The position numbers and the translations under genes were made by a program. Positions 45,706 through 53,564 of a stretch of 64,000 bases of DNA are shown piece after piece. The DNA is taken from NCBI GenBank assembly GCA_905234285.1, contig CAJOHK010000007.1, positions 31,538-95,537 on the forward strand, given 5' to 3'. Positions within the stretch are counted from its first letter, which is position 1; every line of letters begins with the position of its first letter. The stretch comes from an uncultured Bacteroidales bacterium (lineage in GTDB: Bacteria > Bacteroidota > Bacteroidia > Bacteroidales > UBA932). The notes below the pieces were generated by a model. The model saw nothing but the letters and a program-made list of their open reading frames with translations. It made no database searches and was not told the origin of the DNA.

Positions 45706-47124
45706 TTAGTTATTGGTTAGAGTTATCAGTTGATCTACCGGTGTTATACTCAGGCGAAGGGTTTTATCCGGGGCCTGGGCCGTGCAGATGATATATTTAT
45801 CGTTGCAGACAAACTGGGGATGCGGATCCGGATGAAGGGTATCCATCGTGGTTTTTACAGTTGAGTTTCCATTATACTCCTCCCTGCTCACCAGCGCAGG
45901 AAGAAGCGTATAGATATATACCATCTTCCGCTTGCTCACATTATAAAAGGCAACCTTCCAGCGGCATCCACGGTAAAAGTCCAGACTCTGATCGTCGTAA
46001 GTGATGTAATCTAGTCCCTTGGAGAAAATGCAGTGGGACGCCCAGGAAGCACCGTTTGAGGAGTCATATTTCTTGAAATCGTCCCGGTTTTCCAAGTTCC
46101 TTATGCAGGCGCCGCCCGAACACCAGTAAACATATTCCCCGGTAACGTCCCAGGTCTCATGGCTGGCGTAACCGCCCGGGTACATCGGCGTCCCGTCCTG
46201 GTTCTTTTCCTGCCGGGTCATGTCCGGTTTCAGGGTTTCACGGAATCCGCCCCTCTTTACCAGCTGAAGACGGGGGAGCAAACCATCTTTGTCCAATTCG
46301 ATATCTACCTTCTCTCCAGTGCTGAGCTTTGTATAACTGTCAACGGCCATCAGGGCAATATCATCCCGGACAGGATTGAGCTGCCCGTGGGTGAGGTTGA
46401 CGTCTGTCCGCCCCCATTCTTCCCAGGCCGCCGTACCGAGATCCAGGAGGCCATAGACAAAGTCGTCATTGATGCGCATGTCCAGGAAAACCTTGCTTTT
46501 GTCCTGCGTCAGGGTAAGGTGACTGGCCAGACGTTTGATGGGAGAACCGTCTCCGGCAGAGAATATGAGGCTTTGAGGCAAATCCACCAGTTTTATATCC
46601 TTGGAAGGATCGGTGAGCAAGTCCCTTCGATAGAAGGTGGCCTTTGTCTTGTTATCGTGGACATACCCATAATAAAGTTTGTCTTCTTTAGGGTCAAGAT
46701 AAGGGAAACTGTGAAAGCGGGTACGGGGGACACTGTAAACCTTTCTCGTTTTCAAATCCAGGATCATTCCGCTTCTGTCATCATTCTTTGCAAAATTCTT
46801 GTTGAGCCCGAAGCAGAAGATGAAACGTTCATCATCCGTCATGCTGACTGCATTGAAGTAATTGGACTGACTGCACTCCCAGCCGCCTGTGCCCGCCTTG
46901 AGAAGGTAGGAGACGACGCCCGAAGAAGGATCGGTATACTTCTCGAAAAGATCGGTATCGAAGATGAATTTGTCCGGATCTGCCGGGTCTTGGGGATCGG
47001 TGGAACCGGACGGGGGATTTGCTCCCGGCTTGGGCGCAGATTCGGAATAGGTTTGCTCCGGCGCACTGCATGCAATCAGACACAATGCCACAGCAGCAAA
47101 AAAGAATAGTTTCAGTGTTCTCAT
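45706..47124 (-). CDS. PL22-like (oligogalacturonate-lyase-type) beta-propeller lipoprotein
   Basis: A 472-residue lipoprotein with lipobox LIAC. The body is a seven-bladed propeller of the oligogalacturonate lyase type: MTDDERFIFCFG, FPYLDPKEDKLYYG, ASHLTLTQDKSKVFLD, LTHGQLNPVRDDIALMA, YASHETWDVTGEYVYWCSGG, ASHCIFSKG and LHPDPHPQFVCNDKYIICTA. The repeated His positions resemble the metal site of PL22. Known PL22 enzymes are usually cytoplasmic; a lipoprotein version is unusual. The same domain forms the C-terminal half of the protein at 55371. First gene of the PUL operon, 11 bases before susC. Confidence 0.65.
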   Translation of the reverse strand: MRTLKLFFFAAVALCLIACSAPEQTYSESAPKPGANPPSGSTDPQDPADPDKFIFDTDLFEKYTDPSSGVVSYLLKAGTGGWECSQSNYFNAVSMTDDERFIFCFGLNKNFAKNDDRSGMILDLKTRKVYSVPRTRFHSFPYLDPKEDKLYYGYVHDNKTKATFYRRDLLTDPSKDIKLVDLPQSLIFSAGDGSPIKRLASHLTLTQDKSKVFLDMRINDDFVYGLLDLGTAAWEEWGRTDVNLTHGQLNPVRDDIALMAVDSYTKLSTGEKVDIELDKDGLLPRLQLVKRGGFRETLKPDMTRQEKNQDGTPMYPGGYASHETWDVTGEYVYWCSGGACIRNLENRDDFKKYDSSNGASWASHCIFSKGLDYITYDDQSLDFYRGCRWKVAFYNVSKRKMVYIYTLLPALVSREEYNGNSTVKTTMDTLHPDPHPQFVCNDKYIICTAQAPDKTLRLSITPVDQLITLTNN

Positions 47125-47128
47125 ATCG

Positions 47129-47136
47129 CAAAGTTA
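47129..47136 (-). promoter_or_regulatory. -7 promoter element of the PUL operon
   Basis: On the minus strand TAACTTTG ends 4 bases before the ATG at 47124, implying a nearly leaderless operon mRNA. A TTTC sits 20 bases upstream in place of the -33 TTTG. The divergent gap to the gene at 47249 is only 124 bases. Confidence 0.6.
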
Positions 47137-47186
47137 GCAAAACCCTTTGTCGCGTAGAAACCGGTCCGTTGTTCTCGGGGAATTTT

Positions 47187-47193
47187 CAGACCA
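47187..47193 (+). promoter_or_regulatory. CAGACCA element in the divergent PUL promoter region
   Basis: CAGACCA, followed nine bases on by a weak second copy (TCAAACA), lies 26 bases before the -7 box at 47220. The identical heptamer occurs at the same 26-base distance at 53364 and also at 62975. It may be a regulator site shared by the surface-lipoprotein operons. Confidence 0.4.
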
Positions 47194-47219
47194 CTTCAAA
47201 CACTTTAAAAACCCCTCCC

Positions 47220-47227
47220 TATCTTTG
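47220..47227 (+). promoter_or_regulatory. -7 promoter element of the LVIVD lipoprotein gene at 47249
   Basis: TATCTTTG is an exact TAnnTTTG match, 21 bases before the ATG. Confidence 0.55.
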
Positions 47228-47248
47228 CTATAGAAATAATTATATAGT

Positions 47249-49330
47249 ATGACTAACCGCATTCTCGTCCTGCTTGTCCTCCTTGCTGTTTCGTGCAGAC
47301 AGGAGCCACCCGTAGAGGCCACAACCAAACCGGTATCACCAGGAAAAGAGCCCGCGGAAAAACCGGAGGACGGGGCCGTCATCCATTCGGTAAGAAGAAT
47401 CATGGACAAGGGCCCCTCGGCCCTGTATGTAGATGGTAACACCCTGTATGTGGGGTCCAAAGGATGCATCTACTCCATGGATATCTCCAATCCCATACAG
47501 CCCGTCAAAAAAGGCACGGTGTCATTCAACGGAAGCGTCCGTCAGCTTTCGGTTTGCAACGGAACCCTGGTTGCATCGGCCCGCGAAACCGGTGTCTGGG
47601 TTTTTGATGTAAACGACCCCTCCAACATGTCACTCCTCTCCCGCTTCGACGGAATCGAACTGTCTACCGGGATAGACATGGCCGGGGACTGCATCATCGT
47701 GGGTGAGCGGCAAACCGGAGTCGAATTTGTAGATGCCCGCAACCTGTCGGATCCCCAGCATATCAGAGTCCTCAAAACTCCCGAATCCCAAACCGTTTTC
47801 TACCAAGACGGGTACGTCTATTCCGGCGAGTGGGGCGAAGGGCTGGTTACCGTTTTCGACGCCCGCAATCTGAGTGACATCAAACAAATTGCCACCGCCA
47901 GGCTCAAAGGTTTTGGAGATGGCCTTTGGGTAAGCGGGAACCGACTTTACGCCTCTACCGGACACCACCATCGCAACGATGCGCCCAAAACCCAGGACGG
48001 TGACGGTCACGGGGTAGAAATCTGGGATGTATCAAACCCGGAGAACCCGGTATTCATTTCCCGCACAGAATTCGATATCTTCTATAAATCAGGAGCCGAC
48101 TGGTGGCTGGTACGTCCTTCCGGTGACGGCAAAACCCTCTTCTGCGGAGACGTCTACAACGGTCTTTACGTAGTGGACATCACCGACGAAAAGAATCCGG
48201 AGATCATCTATCACTGGGAGCCGCTGGACAATACCGCCACCAACAAGAAGAATGCAGTGTCGTCGGTTGCCCTTGCCGACGGAGCCGTCTACGTGACGGT
48301 CGGTGGCGAAGGTCTCTATGTGATGGAAAGCGCAAGGGCAAAAGCTTCCCCGCGGAACAGGGGCACGGCGCCCGCGAACCTGGATGCGAGATACAACTAC
48401 ACAACCCCTTCGGGCAGCCATTTCGATACCTGGGTCCCTAGCCGGCGCGGCGCCGTCAAGTCGGCCGCACCCTATGGAGACGCTCTCTTTGTGGGCTGCG
48501 GCGATGCCGGCCTGTACACCGTTAAAAGAATCGACGGCAAACTCACCACCGTGGCCAGTCTGGATATCCCTTTTGCCGGCGGGGTCGCCATTGAGGGAGA
48601 TAAACTCTATGTAGCCAGGGGGCACCAGGGCCTGGGCGTATACCGCATCGGGGACGATCTTTCCCTCACGGAAATCACCTTGCTCAAGAAGGAGCTCAGT
48701 CCATCCAATGAGGTAAACCAGTTCAGTTACTGGGTATCGGTACCCAACGACAAATATGTAGTTAACGCATCCCGTAACGGCGGGTACCAGTTCCTTGCGG
48801 TGGGCGGGACAAACGCCTCCCCTGCTTACACTTATAAAAACCAGTACAGCCTCAACCTCAACTACAACCGCTACATCTCCGAGAAAACCAGCACGGAGGG
48901 CCTTCTGGCCTACGCCACCCGCAGCGGCCTGGTCTGGATCAATTTGGGCTCCACCTCGTCGGTTCCCACGCCGGTTGTCTACGACGGTATCAAGAACTCC
49001 CTCACAGAGGGTGCCACGCTGTATAAGGACAACCAGTTCCTACTGACCCGCAGCAACACGCTGCGTCTTGTAGCGCCGGGTGGCAGTACCATCCTGCAAA
49101 CCAGTGCTGCCCAGGATGGGTTCACAGGCATCCCCCGCTGGGAAAGCGGAGACAACGTGCTCATCTGCAATTTCGTCAACCGGTTTGTCTCCAAAGTGAA
49201 CACCGCGAGTTTTGCCTCCCCCACTCTGCTTTTCAAGGAAGAAACCATAGGGTATCCCGAACCCGGGCTTTTCTGGAACGGCAAATGTGTGGTTCCCTGC
49301 GGCTATCAGGGCTTGCTCGTAGAGAAATAA
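47249..49330 (+). CDS. LVIVD-repeat beta-propeller lipoprotein
   Basis: A 693-residue lipoprotein (MTNRILVLLVLLAVSC). After a Pro/Glu-rich linker it has LVIVD repeats (YSMDISNPIQPVKKG, VWVFDVNDPSNMSLLSRF, VEFVDARNLSDPQHIRV). It keeps the conserved blocks YSGEWGEG, STGHHHRNDAPKTQDGDGHGVEIWD, DWWLVRPSGDGKT and the PCGYQGLLVEK end. A stretch of about 51 residues (PENPVFIS... to ...VVDITDE) is identical in the protein at 57590 although many third codon bases differ. Function unknown; likely surface exposed and polysaccharide-related. It is followed after 33 bases by the small-peptide gene at 49364 with no terminator between. Confidence 0.8.
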   Translation: MTNRILVLLVLLAVSCRQEPPVEATTKPVSPGKEPAEKPEDGAVIHSVRRIMDKGPSALYVDGNTLYVGSKGCIYSMDISNPIQPVKKGTVSFNGSVRQLSVCNGTLVASARETGVWVFDVNDPSNMSLLSRFDGIELSTGIDMAGDCIIVGERQTGVEFVDARNLSDPQHIRVLKTPESQTVFYQDGYVYSGEWGEGLVTVFDARNLSDIKQIATARLKGFGDGLWVSGNRLYASTGHHHRNDAPKTQDGDGHGVEIWDVSNPENPVFISRTEFDIFYKSGADWWLVRPSGDGKTLFCGDVYNGLYVVDITDEKNPEIIYHWEPLDNTATNKKNAVSSVALADGAVYVTVGGEGLYVMESARAKASPRNRGTAPANLDARYNYTTPSGSHFDTWVPSRRGAVKSAAPYGDALFVGCGDAGLYTVKRIDGKLTTVASLDIPFAGGVAIEGDKLYVARGHQGLGVYRIGDDLSLTEITLLKKELSPSNEVNQFSYWVSVPNDKYVVNASRNGGYQFLAVGGTNASPAYTYKNQYSLNLNYNRYISEKTSTEGLLAYATRSGLVWINLGSTSSVPTPVVYDGIKNSLTEGATLYKDNQFLLTRSNTLRLVAPGGSTILQTSAAQDGFTGIPRWESGDNVLICNFVNRFVSKVNTASFASPTLLFKEETIGYPEPGLFWNGKCVVPCGYQGLLVEK

Positions 49331-49363
49331 ACAAAAACTATAAACTTTAACCAATACCATTTT

Positions 49364-49525
49364 ATGAAAAAGTACATGTATACGCCACCCGAGAGCTGGG
49401 TTATGCCATTTAAAATGGAAAGTGTCCTATGTACCAGCGGCACCGGAGAGGGCATGGACCCTTGGGAGGGAAGTCCCTTCCAGAGTTCCCCTCTATTAGA
49501 ACCTTCATTCCCTTCACTGTTTTAA
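49364..49525 (+). CDS. Small peptide 1 of a P-x13-C-x-S family
   Basis: A 53-residue open frame beginning MKKYMYTPPESWVMPF. It has aromatic-x-P-P, then 13 residues, then C-T-S, with ESVLCTSG around the Cys and MDPW further on. No signal peptide or membrane segment. The peptides at 53447 and 60453 share the same spacing. The TAA is 12 bases before the fimbrillin-like lipoprotein start at 49538. Conservation across three divergent copies argues it is real although it is short. Function unknown. Confidence 0.6.
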   Translation: MKKYMYTPPESWVMPFKMESVLCTSGTGEGMDPWEGSPFQSSPLLEPSFPSLF

Positions 49526-49537
49526 ATGACGCATGCC

Positions 49538-51340
49538 ATGAAAAAAGTATCCTTGTTTTTTGCAGTCGCAGCCCTCTGCTTCATAGCGGCTTGCGCCAAG
49601 AAGGAAGTACCGGAGAATCCCAGCGTTTCCGGGAATGTATTCTATATTCATGCCGACGGTGACGTGAATACCAAGGCCGAGATTGACGGCACTTCTGCCG
49701 CATTCACCTGGAGCGCCGGAGACCAGATCGCCGTGTATACCTCTGACGGTTATAAGAAGTCTATCGCGCTTACAGAGGGTGGTTCGGCCTCGGCCAGTTT
49801 CGCCTTCGACGAAGACATTGACGATGCTCGCGCCGACTTTGCCCTGTTCCCGGCGAGTCTGGTATTTGATGGTGATACTCCCAGAGGATGCGCCAGCGAG
49901 CACACCGCCGATGAACTGGATATCGTTGTTCCCGACAGCTATACGCTGGCCCAAGTTCAGGGTGATGCATCACCGGTGTATATGGTAGCTGCCAATGCTC
50001 CGGGAGACCCTCTGGCTTTTAAGCAGATGGGTGCCCTGCTTCGCATCAAAGTGCAGTATATTCCAAAGGATGCCCAAACCCTAAAGGTCACGTTCCCGGG
50101 TCAAAAGGTACAAGGTTTATTCGCCCTCTTTGATTTTGCAGCTGGGGACGGTATCCCTGCCGAGGATGGAGATGAAGACACTATTACCATTACAGATTTG
50201 GGAATCAGTGAGTTTACCGACGCCCTTATTATTAATATCCCTGTTCCTTGCGGAGTAGACGCTAAATATGTAAGAGTAGGCGCTTATGATTCTACCGATC
50301 ATAAGATTAATTCCATTGATGTTCCCATCAAGGAGGTCGAATCTGTCCCTACGGCCTGGAAACCTGCCCGCAAGGCAGCCCGCAAGGTGGTGGCTTCCCT
50401 GCCGTATTTTACCAGCAATGGAAAAACCAAAAAGAAGGTGGTCTTTGCACCTGGTAATCTCCAGGCAACCATTTTAACCGTAGCTACCAGTAGCAGCACC
50501 GTAGGATCGGCCAGTTCTTGGAGATTCGCAGAACACCAGTATGATGCTCTTGGAGACTGTTCGGGCAATAAATTCGAAAATATCGGAGACGATATTGATT
50601 TGTTCGCATGGATTGGGAATTCTGCCACCCAGACATTCGAAGACGATCAAAAATATGGTGTCATTTGGCCCGTAGCCAACTCCAGCACTCCCCCTGCTGC
50701 AAGGTTTGGTGAGGTACAAGGCGAATACATCAAATATGATTGGGGAAGTCTGTTTAACGGTACAACGTATCCTGCCGACACATGGCGGCTGCCCAATGGA
50801 GACAAGGAAGAGGACGATACCTACACCGAATGGGAGCGGCTTATCAACAAAAGAAGCTACACCTATATTTGTGCAAAGGCAACGATAAAGGCCAACAACT
50901 CCGAAACCATCATTGCCCGGGGCCTTGTCGTTTTCCCGGATACTTTTGCTCTGCCTTACGGATTCAGTACCACTACGAATGGGGGCGAATTACAAGGATA
51001 TGCGAAAGATGCATCTACAGGCACTCACTATGCCGACAATATTATGACATTGGCAATGTGGGAGTTACTGGAAGAAAAAGGCGGCTGCGCATTCCTTCCT
51101 GTTACCAGCGACAGAATTCGTTCCAGTGGTGCAAACACTTCTACCAATGTAGGAGACGCGGCTTATTGGGCCAACTACTCAAGTGCCGACGATGTAAGGT
51201 ATGCCATTGCTTTGATTTCTTCTGATGCGAATCTTTGCACCAGTTCATTAAACGGGTCGAGCAAAACTCAGATTGTTGCCAAGAGGAACGTAAACCGTTC
51301 CTGCGGCCTTGCCGTCCGTCTAATCCGCGACGTGAACTAA
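49538..51340 (+). CDS. Fimbrillin-like lipoprotein with C-terminal Bacteroidales paralogous domain (copy 1)
   Basis: A 600-residue lipoprotein (MKKVSLFFAVAALCFIAAC). Residues ~25-290 form a fimbrillin-like pair of beta-sandwiches: TKAEIDGTSAAFTWSAGDQIAVYTSDGYK, FALFPASLVFDGDTP, GALLRIKVQYIPKDAQTLKVTFPG and TWKPARKAARKVVASLP. Residues ~300-600 form a FISUMP-like domain with VVFAPGNLQATI, SWRFAEHQYDALGD, IDLFAWIGNSA, TWRLPNGDKEEDDTYTEWERL, GCAFLPVTSDRIRSSG and the terminal CGLAVRLIRDVN. It is expected on the cell surface, as an adhesin or binding subunit. I chose the ATG at 49538; an ATG at 49526 is four codons upstream. Its C-terminal half differs strongly from the paralogue at 53565. Confidence 0.75.
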   Translation: MKKVSLFFAVAALCFIAACAKKEVPENPSVSGNVFYIHADGDVNTKAEIDGTSAAFTWSAGDQIAVYTSDGYKKSIALTEGGSASASFAFDEDIDDARADFALFPASLVFDGDTPRGCASEHTADELDIVVPDSYTLAQVQGDASPVYMVAANAPGDPLAFKQMGALLRIKVQYIPKDAQTLKVTFPGQKVQGLFALFDFAAGDGIPAEDGDEDTITITDLGISEFTDALIINIPVPCGVDAKYVRVGAYDSTDHKINSIDVPIKEVESVPTAWKPARKAARKVVASLPYFTSNGKTKKKVVFAPGNLQATILTVATSSSTVGSASSWRFAEHQYDALGDCSGNKFENIGDDIDLFAWIGNSATQTFEDDQKYGVIWPVANSSTPPAARFGEVQGEYIKYDWGSLFNGTTYPADTWRLPNGDKEEDDTYTEWERLINKRSYTYICAKATIKANNSETIIARGLVVFPDTFALPYGFSTTTNGGELQGYAKDASTGTHYADNIMTLAMWELLEEKGGCAFLPVTSDRIRSSGANTSTNVGDAAYWANYSSADDVRYAIALISSDANLCTSSLNGSSKTQIVAKRNVNRSCGLAVRLIRDVN

Positions 51341-51364
51341 GCGCCGGCCGACATACTTCAACAC

Positions 51365-51395
51365 AAATCCCCCGCGCGGATGGCGCGGGGGATTT
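51365..51395. terminator. 13-bp GC-rich hairpin, bidirectional terminator
   Basis: AAATCCCCCGCGC (51365-51377) pairs perfectly with 51383-51395 across a 5-base loop (GGATG). The A-run and T-run on its flanks allow termination in both directions, between the fimbrillin-like gene and the convergent hipA. Confidence 0.8.
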
Positions 51396-51399
51396 CTTA

Positions 51400-52902
51400 T
51401 CACCGGGTAAGGTATTCTTTCACAAGTGCTTGGATCACTTCAAGCGGCAGTGTCTTGCACCCATTTTCAAGCAGTTTTTTTGTCTCCTCCTTTTTATGGC
51501 CCAAGATGTGGCGAACAGACCTCCCGTCAATAACGGCCGACAGTTTGATGTCGTGACTGATGGTTTCCTCAATTTGAACGTTTGAAACCGAATGCCCCGA
51601 TTCATCGGTATAGTCAGGAATCACCGTCTCGTGATAGTGCAACAAATCATGATACCGTTCCGGCAACACCTTGGTCAACTCCCGTTCAATGGTTTCTATC
51701 CAGTAGCTGGATACGCCTTCTTCGCGGGCAAACGCGTCAAATGAGCACACTGCTTTAGCCACCTTGTCAATAATCTTTCCGGCATCTTTGATTCCCTGCT
51801 CCCGGGCGAAGTCAAGAAGGTCTTCTTCCGTGATGCCATAAAACTTGTCCCGTACGGACAGGCAGCGGGTGTGATGGATGGCAAGGTCGCTCAGATCCAG
51901 GGTAAACGTCAAGTCATAAGCGGTCGAAAGTTCCCATTTGCCTCCCTGCCGTAGCAGGAAGGAGTGGTTCTTGATATGGTCATCGGTATTGCAGGCAAAC
52001 ACATTGAAAACCATTCGTTTGAACAGCTGCTCCAATTGTAAATAGGGCAGGTTCAGACGGCGGCACACCGTAAAGAATTCTTCATAGGATGTGACGCCCG
52101 GGGCCATGGCTGCCAGGGTCTGTGAGTGGAGTTTTTCATTTCCAATCCGGTCAAAACGGTCTGTCAGGAAGTGATACTCTCCGGCTACGGGCAGGATTTC
52201 ACTGTGGGAGATTCTGATGTCGGCTTTTTTTGCCATGCGGTAATATGCCATCTCTATCCTGCAGGAATAGGGATGGTCCGGGGTTTGAAACTTGAGGATG
52301 CAATAACGGAATTCATCGGGGTTTCGCACCTGGCCCGAACGGATTTCCCTCTTGTCATTGATGGCGATGATGGCTTTGGGCATGCGGCCGCCCACCGACG
52401 TGCCAATGGCCCTGAGCCGTTCCTTGGTCAGTTCCTCTTCCGGTTTTATAACCACGGCGCTCCGCTCCTTATATATCCTGTCGGCCAACTCTTTAAGCGC
52501 AGCTATCTCCACATCCTCATCCTTTATCCCCACGGGCGATGCCGGAGAGAATTCCAATGCGCCCATCCCGCGTTTGCCAATGTAGGACAACCTTTCCAGT
52601 TTTGTCATGGACGCTTTGGGACCGGCAACCTGAAAGATCAGATTGCCCCAGTCGTCCGGCAGGGAATCGGCCAGAAAGGGAGGCAGTCCATTATACGGCT
52701 TTTCCTTAAGTCCCCAAAAGGTCAGGCGACTTGCAGGTTCTGTGAGTGGATGGTCCAGCGGGGATACCTCATACCCGTTTTCCAAGAAGGCCTTATCATA
52801 GGAGAACAGTCCAATGTCCCTTCTGGCATCCCAGTACAAAAACCCCACGGTACGATCCCAGAGAGTTACCTTCACCATGTTGATAGACTTGATGTTTGCC
52901 AT
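51400..52902 (-). CDS. hipA: HipA-like serine/threonine kinase toxin
   Basis: A 500-residue type II toxin of the HipA family. The N-terminal couple domain (VGFLYWDARRDIGLFSYDKAFL) and the PPFLADSLPDDWGNLIF block are typical. The kinase has GTSVGGRMPKA (P-loop-like ejectable Ser region), CNTDDHIKNHSFLL (catalytic Asp/Asn, about 304-314) and STAYDLTFTLDLSD (metal Asp). HipA kinases phosphorylate an aminoacyl-tRNA synthetase and halt growth until neutralised by HipB. It starts one base after the hipB stop. Length is slightly above the E. coli protein. Confidence 0.9.
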   Translation of the reverse strand: MANIKSINMVKVTLWDRTVGFLYWDARRDIGLFSYDKAFLENGYEVSPLDHPLTEPASRLTFWGLKEKPYNGLPPFLADSLPDDWGNLIFQVAGPKASMTKLERLSYIGKRGMGALEFSPASPVGIKDEDVEIAALKELADRIYKERSAVVIKPEEELTKERLRAIGTSVGGRMPKAIIAINDKREIRSGQVRNPDEFRYCILKFQTPDHPYSCRIEMAYYRMAKKADIRISHSEILPVAGEYHFLTDRFDRIGNEKLHSQTLAAMAPGVTSYEEFFTVCRRLNLPYLQLEQLFKRMVFNVFACNTDDHIKNHSFLLRQGGKWELSTAYDLTFTLDLSDLAIHHTRCLSVRDKFYGITEEDLLDFAREQGIKDAGKIIDKVAKAVCSFDAFAREEGVSSYWIETIERELTKVLPERYHDLLHYHETVIPDYTDESGHSVSNVQIEETISHDIKLSAVIDGRSVRHILGHKKEETKKLLENGCKTLPLEVIQALVKEYLTR

Positions 52903-52903
52903 A

Positions 52904-53212
52904 CTAATGATGTCTTACCCGTTGTTTTCTTTTATTCTCAAATGCAGCCAGAACCGCGGCAGAAATAGGAAGTTCCGGGAGCGTTTGGTCCAGGTTGTTG
53001 ATGAGCCCTATCGCCCGTAGAAGTTCGATAAAATTGGAAAAATCCAAACTGGCACACGATCCGGTTTCGAACCGCCTGATGGTCTGGACAGATACACCCG
53101 TCCTTTCTGACAGTTCTTTTTGCGTAAGTTCCATTTCAAGCCTGTAGTTCTTGAATCTGGTCCCCAGTTCTTTTATGATGAGGGGCGCGGGTTGTTCGTT
53201 GAATCTTGCCAT
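52904..53212 (-). CDS. hipB: HipB-like antitoxin, XRE-family repressor
   Basis: A 102-residue DNA-binding protein. The helix-turn-helix is MELTQKELSERTGVSVQTIRRFETG (residues ~25-50), followed by FIELLRAIGLINNLDQTLPE and a basic tail ending KRKQRVRHH. It should neutralise HipA and repress the hipBA promoter; a matching palindrome lies at 53236. The preceding promoter is one of the best TTTG-N19-TAnnTTTG matches in the window. Confidence 0.9.
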   Translation of the reverse strand: MARFNEQPAPLIIKELGTRFKNYRLEMELTQKELSERTGVSVQTIRRFETGSCASLDFSNFIELLRAIGLINNLDQTLPELPISAAVLAAFENKRKQRVRHH

Positions 53213-53231
53213 TATTTCGTATAACTTTCCA

Positions 53232-53262
53232 CAAAGTTACATATTTGTAACCTAAAATCAAA
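53232..53262 (-). promoter_or_regulatory. hipBA promoter
   Basis: On the minus strand TTTG (53259-53262) and TAACTTTG (53232-53239) are separated by exactly 19 bases, the Bacteroidota primary-sigma spacing, 20 bases before the hipB ATG. Confidence 0.75.
53236..53251. promoter_or_regulatory. Palindromic operator candidate for HipB
   Basis: GTTACA-n4-TGTAAC is a perfect 16-base palindrome (arms 53236-53241 and 53246-53251) overlapping the hipBA -7 box, where repressor binding would block transcription. An additional AT-rich inverted repeat lies at about 53264-53280. Confidence 0.5.
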
Positions 53263-53363
53263 ATAATATTTATAATATTACATTTGTGTAGGTTTATCTT
53301 GTTTCTCTTTGCGACTTTTTCGCCCTGCAATGCTGAATTTGGTGTGTAAACGGGTAAAAAAAA

Positions 53364-53379
53364 CAGACCACCCAGACCA
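53364..53379 (+). promoter_or_regulatory. Tandem CAGACCA element
   Basis: Two exact CAGACCA copies start at 53364 and 53373 (9-base period), preceded by an eight-A run. The first ends 26 bases before the -7 box at 53397, the same distance as at 47187. The rest of the 234-base hipB/peptide gap contains the two divergent promoters and no gene. Confidence 0.45.
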
Positions 53380-53396
53380 GTGGTTTGTATAAAGCG

Positions 53397-53404
53397 TATT
53401 TTTG
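53397..53404 (+). promoter_or_regulatory. -7 promoter element of the anchored-effector operon
   Basis: TATTTTTG matches TAnnTTTG and lies 42 bases before the small-peptide ATG at 53447. No TTTG is found at -33; the CAGACCA repeats occupy that upstream zone, which suggests an activator-dependent promoter. Confidence 0.5.
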
Positions 53405-53446
53405 TGCCAACCCATAATAGGCATAAAATTATTAACCTACAATATC

Positions 53447-53551
53447 ATGGAACTTAAAGAGTTTTATATCCCCCCCCAGTCAGAAACTCTGACTGTCCAG
53501 AATGAAGGCGTCGTGTGCGCCAGCGGCGATAATACAGAATGGGAAAACTAA
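53447..53551 (+). CDS. Small peptide 2 of the P-x13-C-x-S family
   Basis: A 34-residue open frame beginning MELKEFYIPPQSETL. From the second Pro there are 13 residues to Cys in EGVVCASG; it ends TEWEN. It shares F/Y-x-x-P-x13-C-x-S with the peptides at 49364 and 60453. A run of eight C (53470-53477) lies in the Ile-Pro-Pro codons and could slip. The stop is followed at once by GGAGG and, 13 bases on, the lipoprotein ATG at 53565. First gene of the operon running to 62191. Confidence 0.6.
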   Translation: MELKEFYIPPQSETLTVQNEGVVCASGDNTEWEN

Positions 53552-53564
53552 GGAGGACGACATT

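Noticed and set aside
51400..53212. hipBA region as a mobile element
   Set aside because: No integrase, transposase, terminal inverted repeats or target-site duplications were seen.
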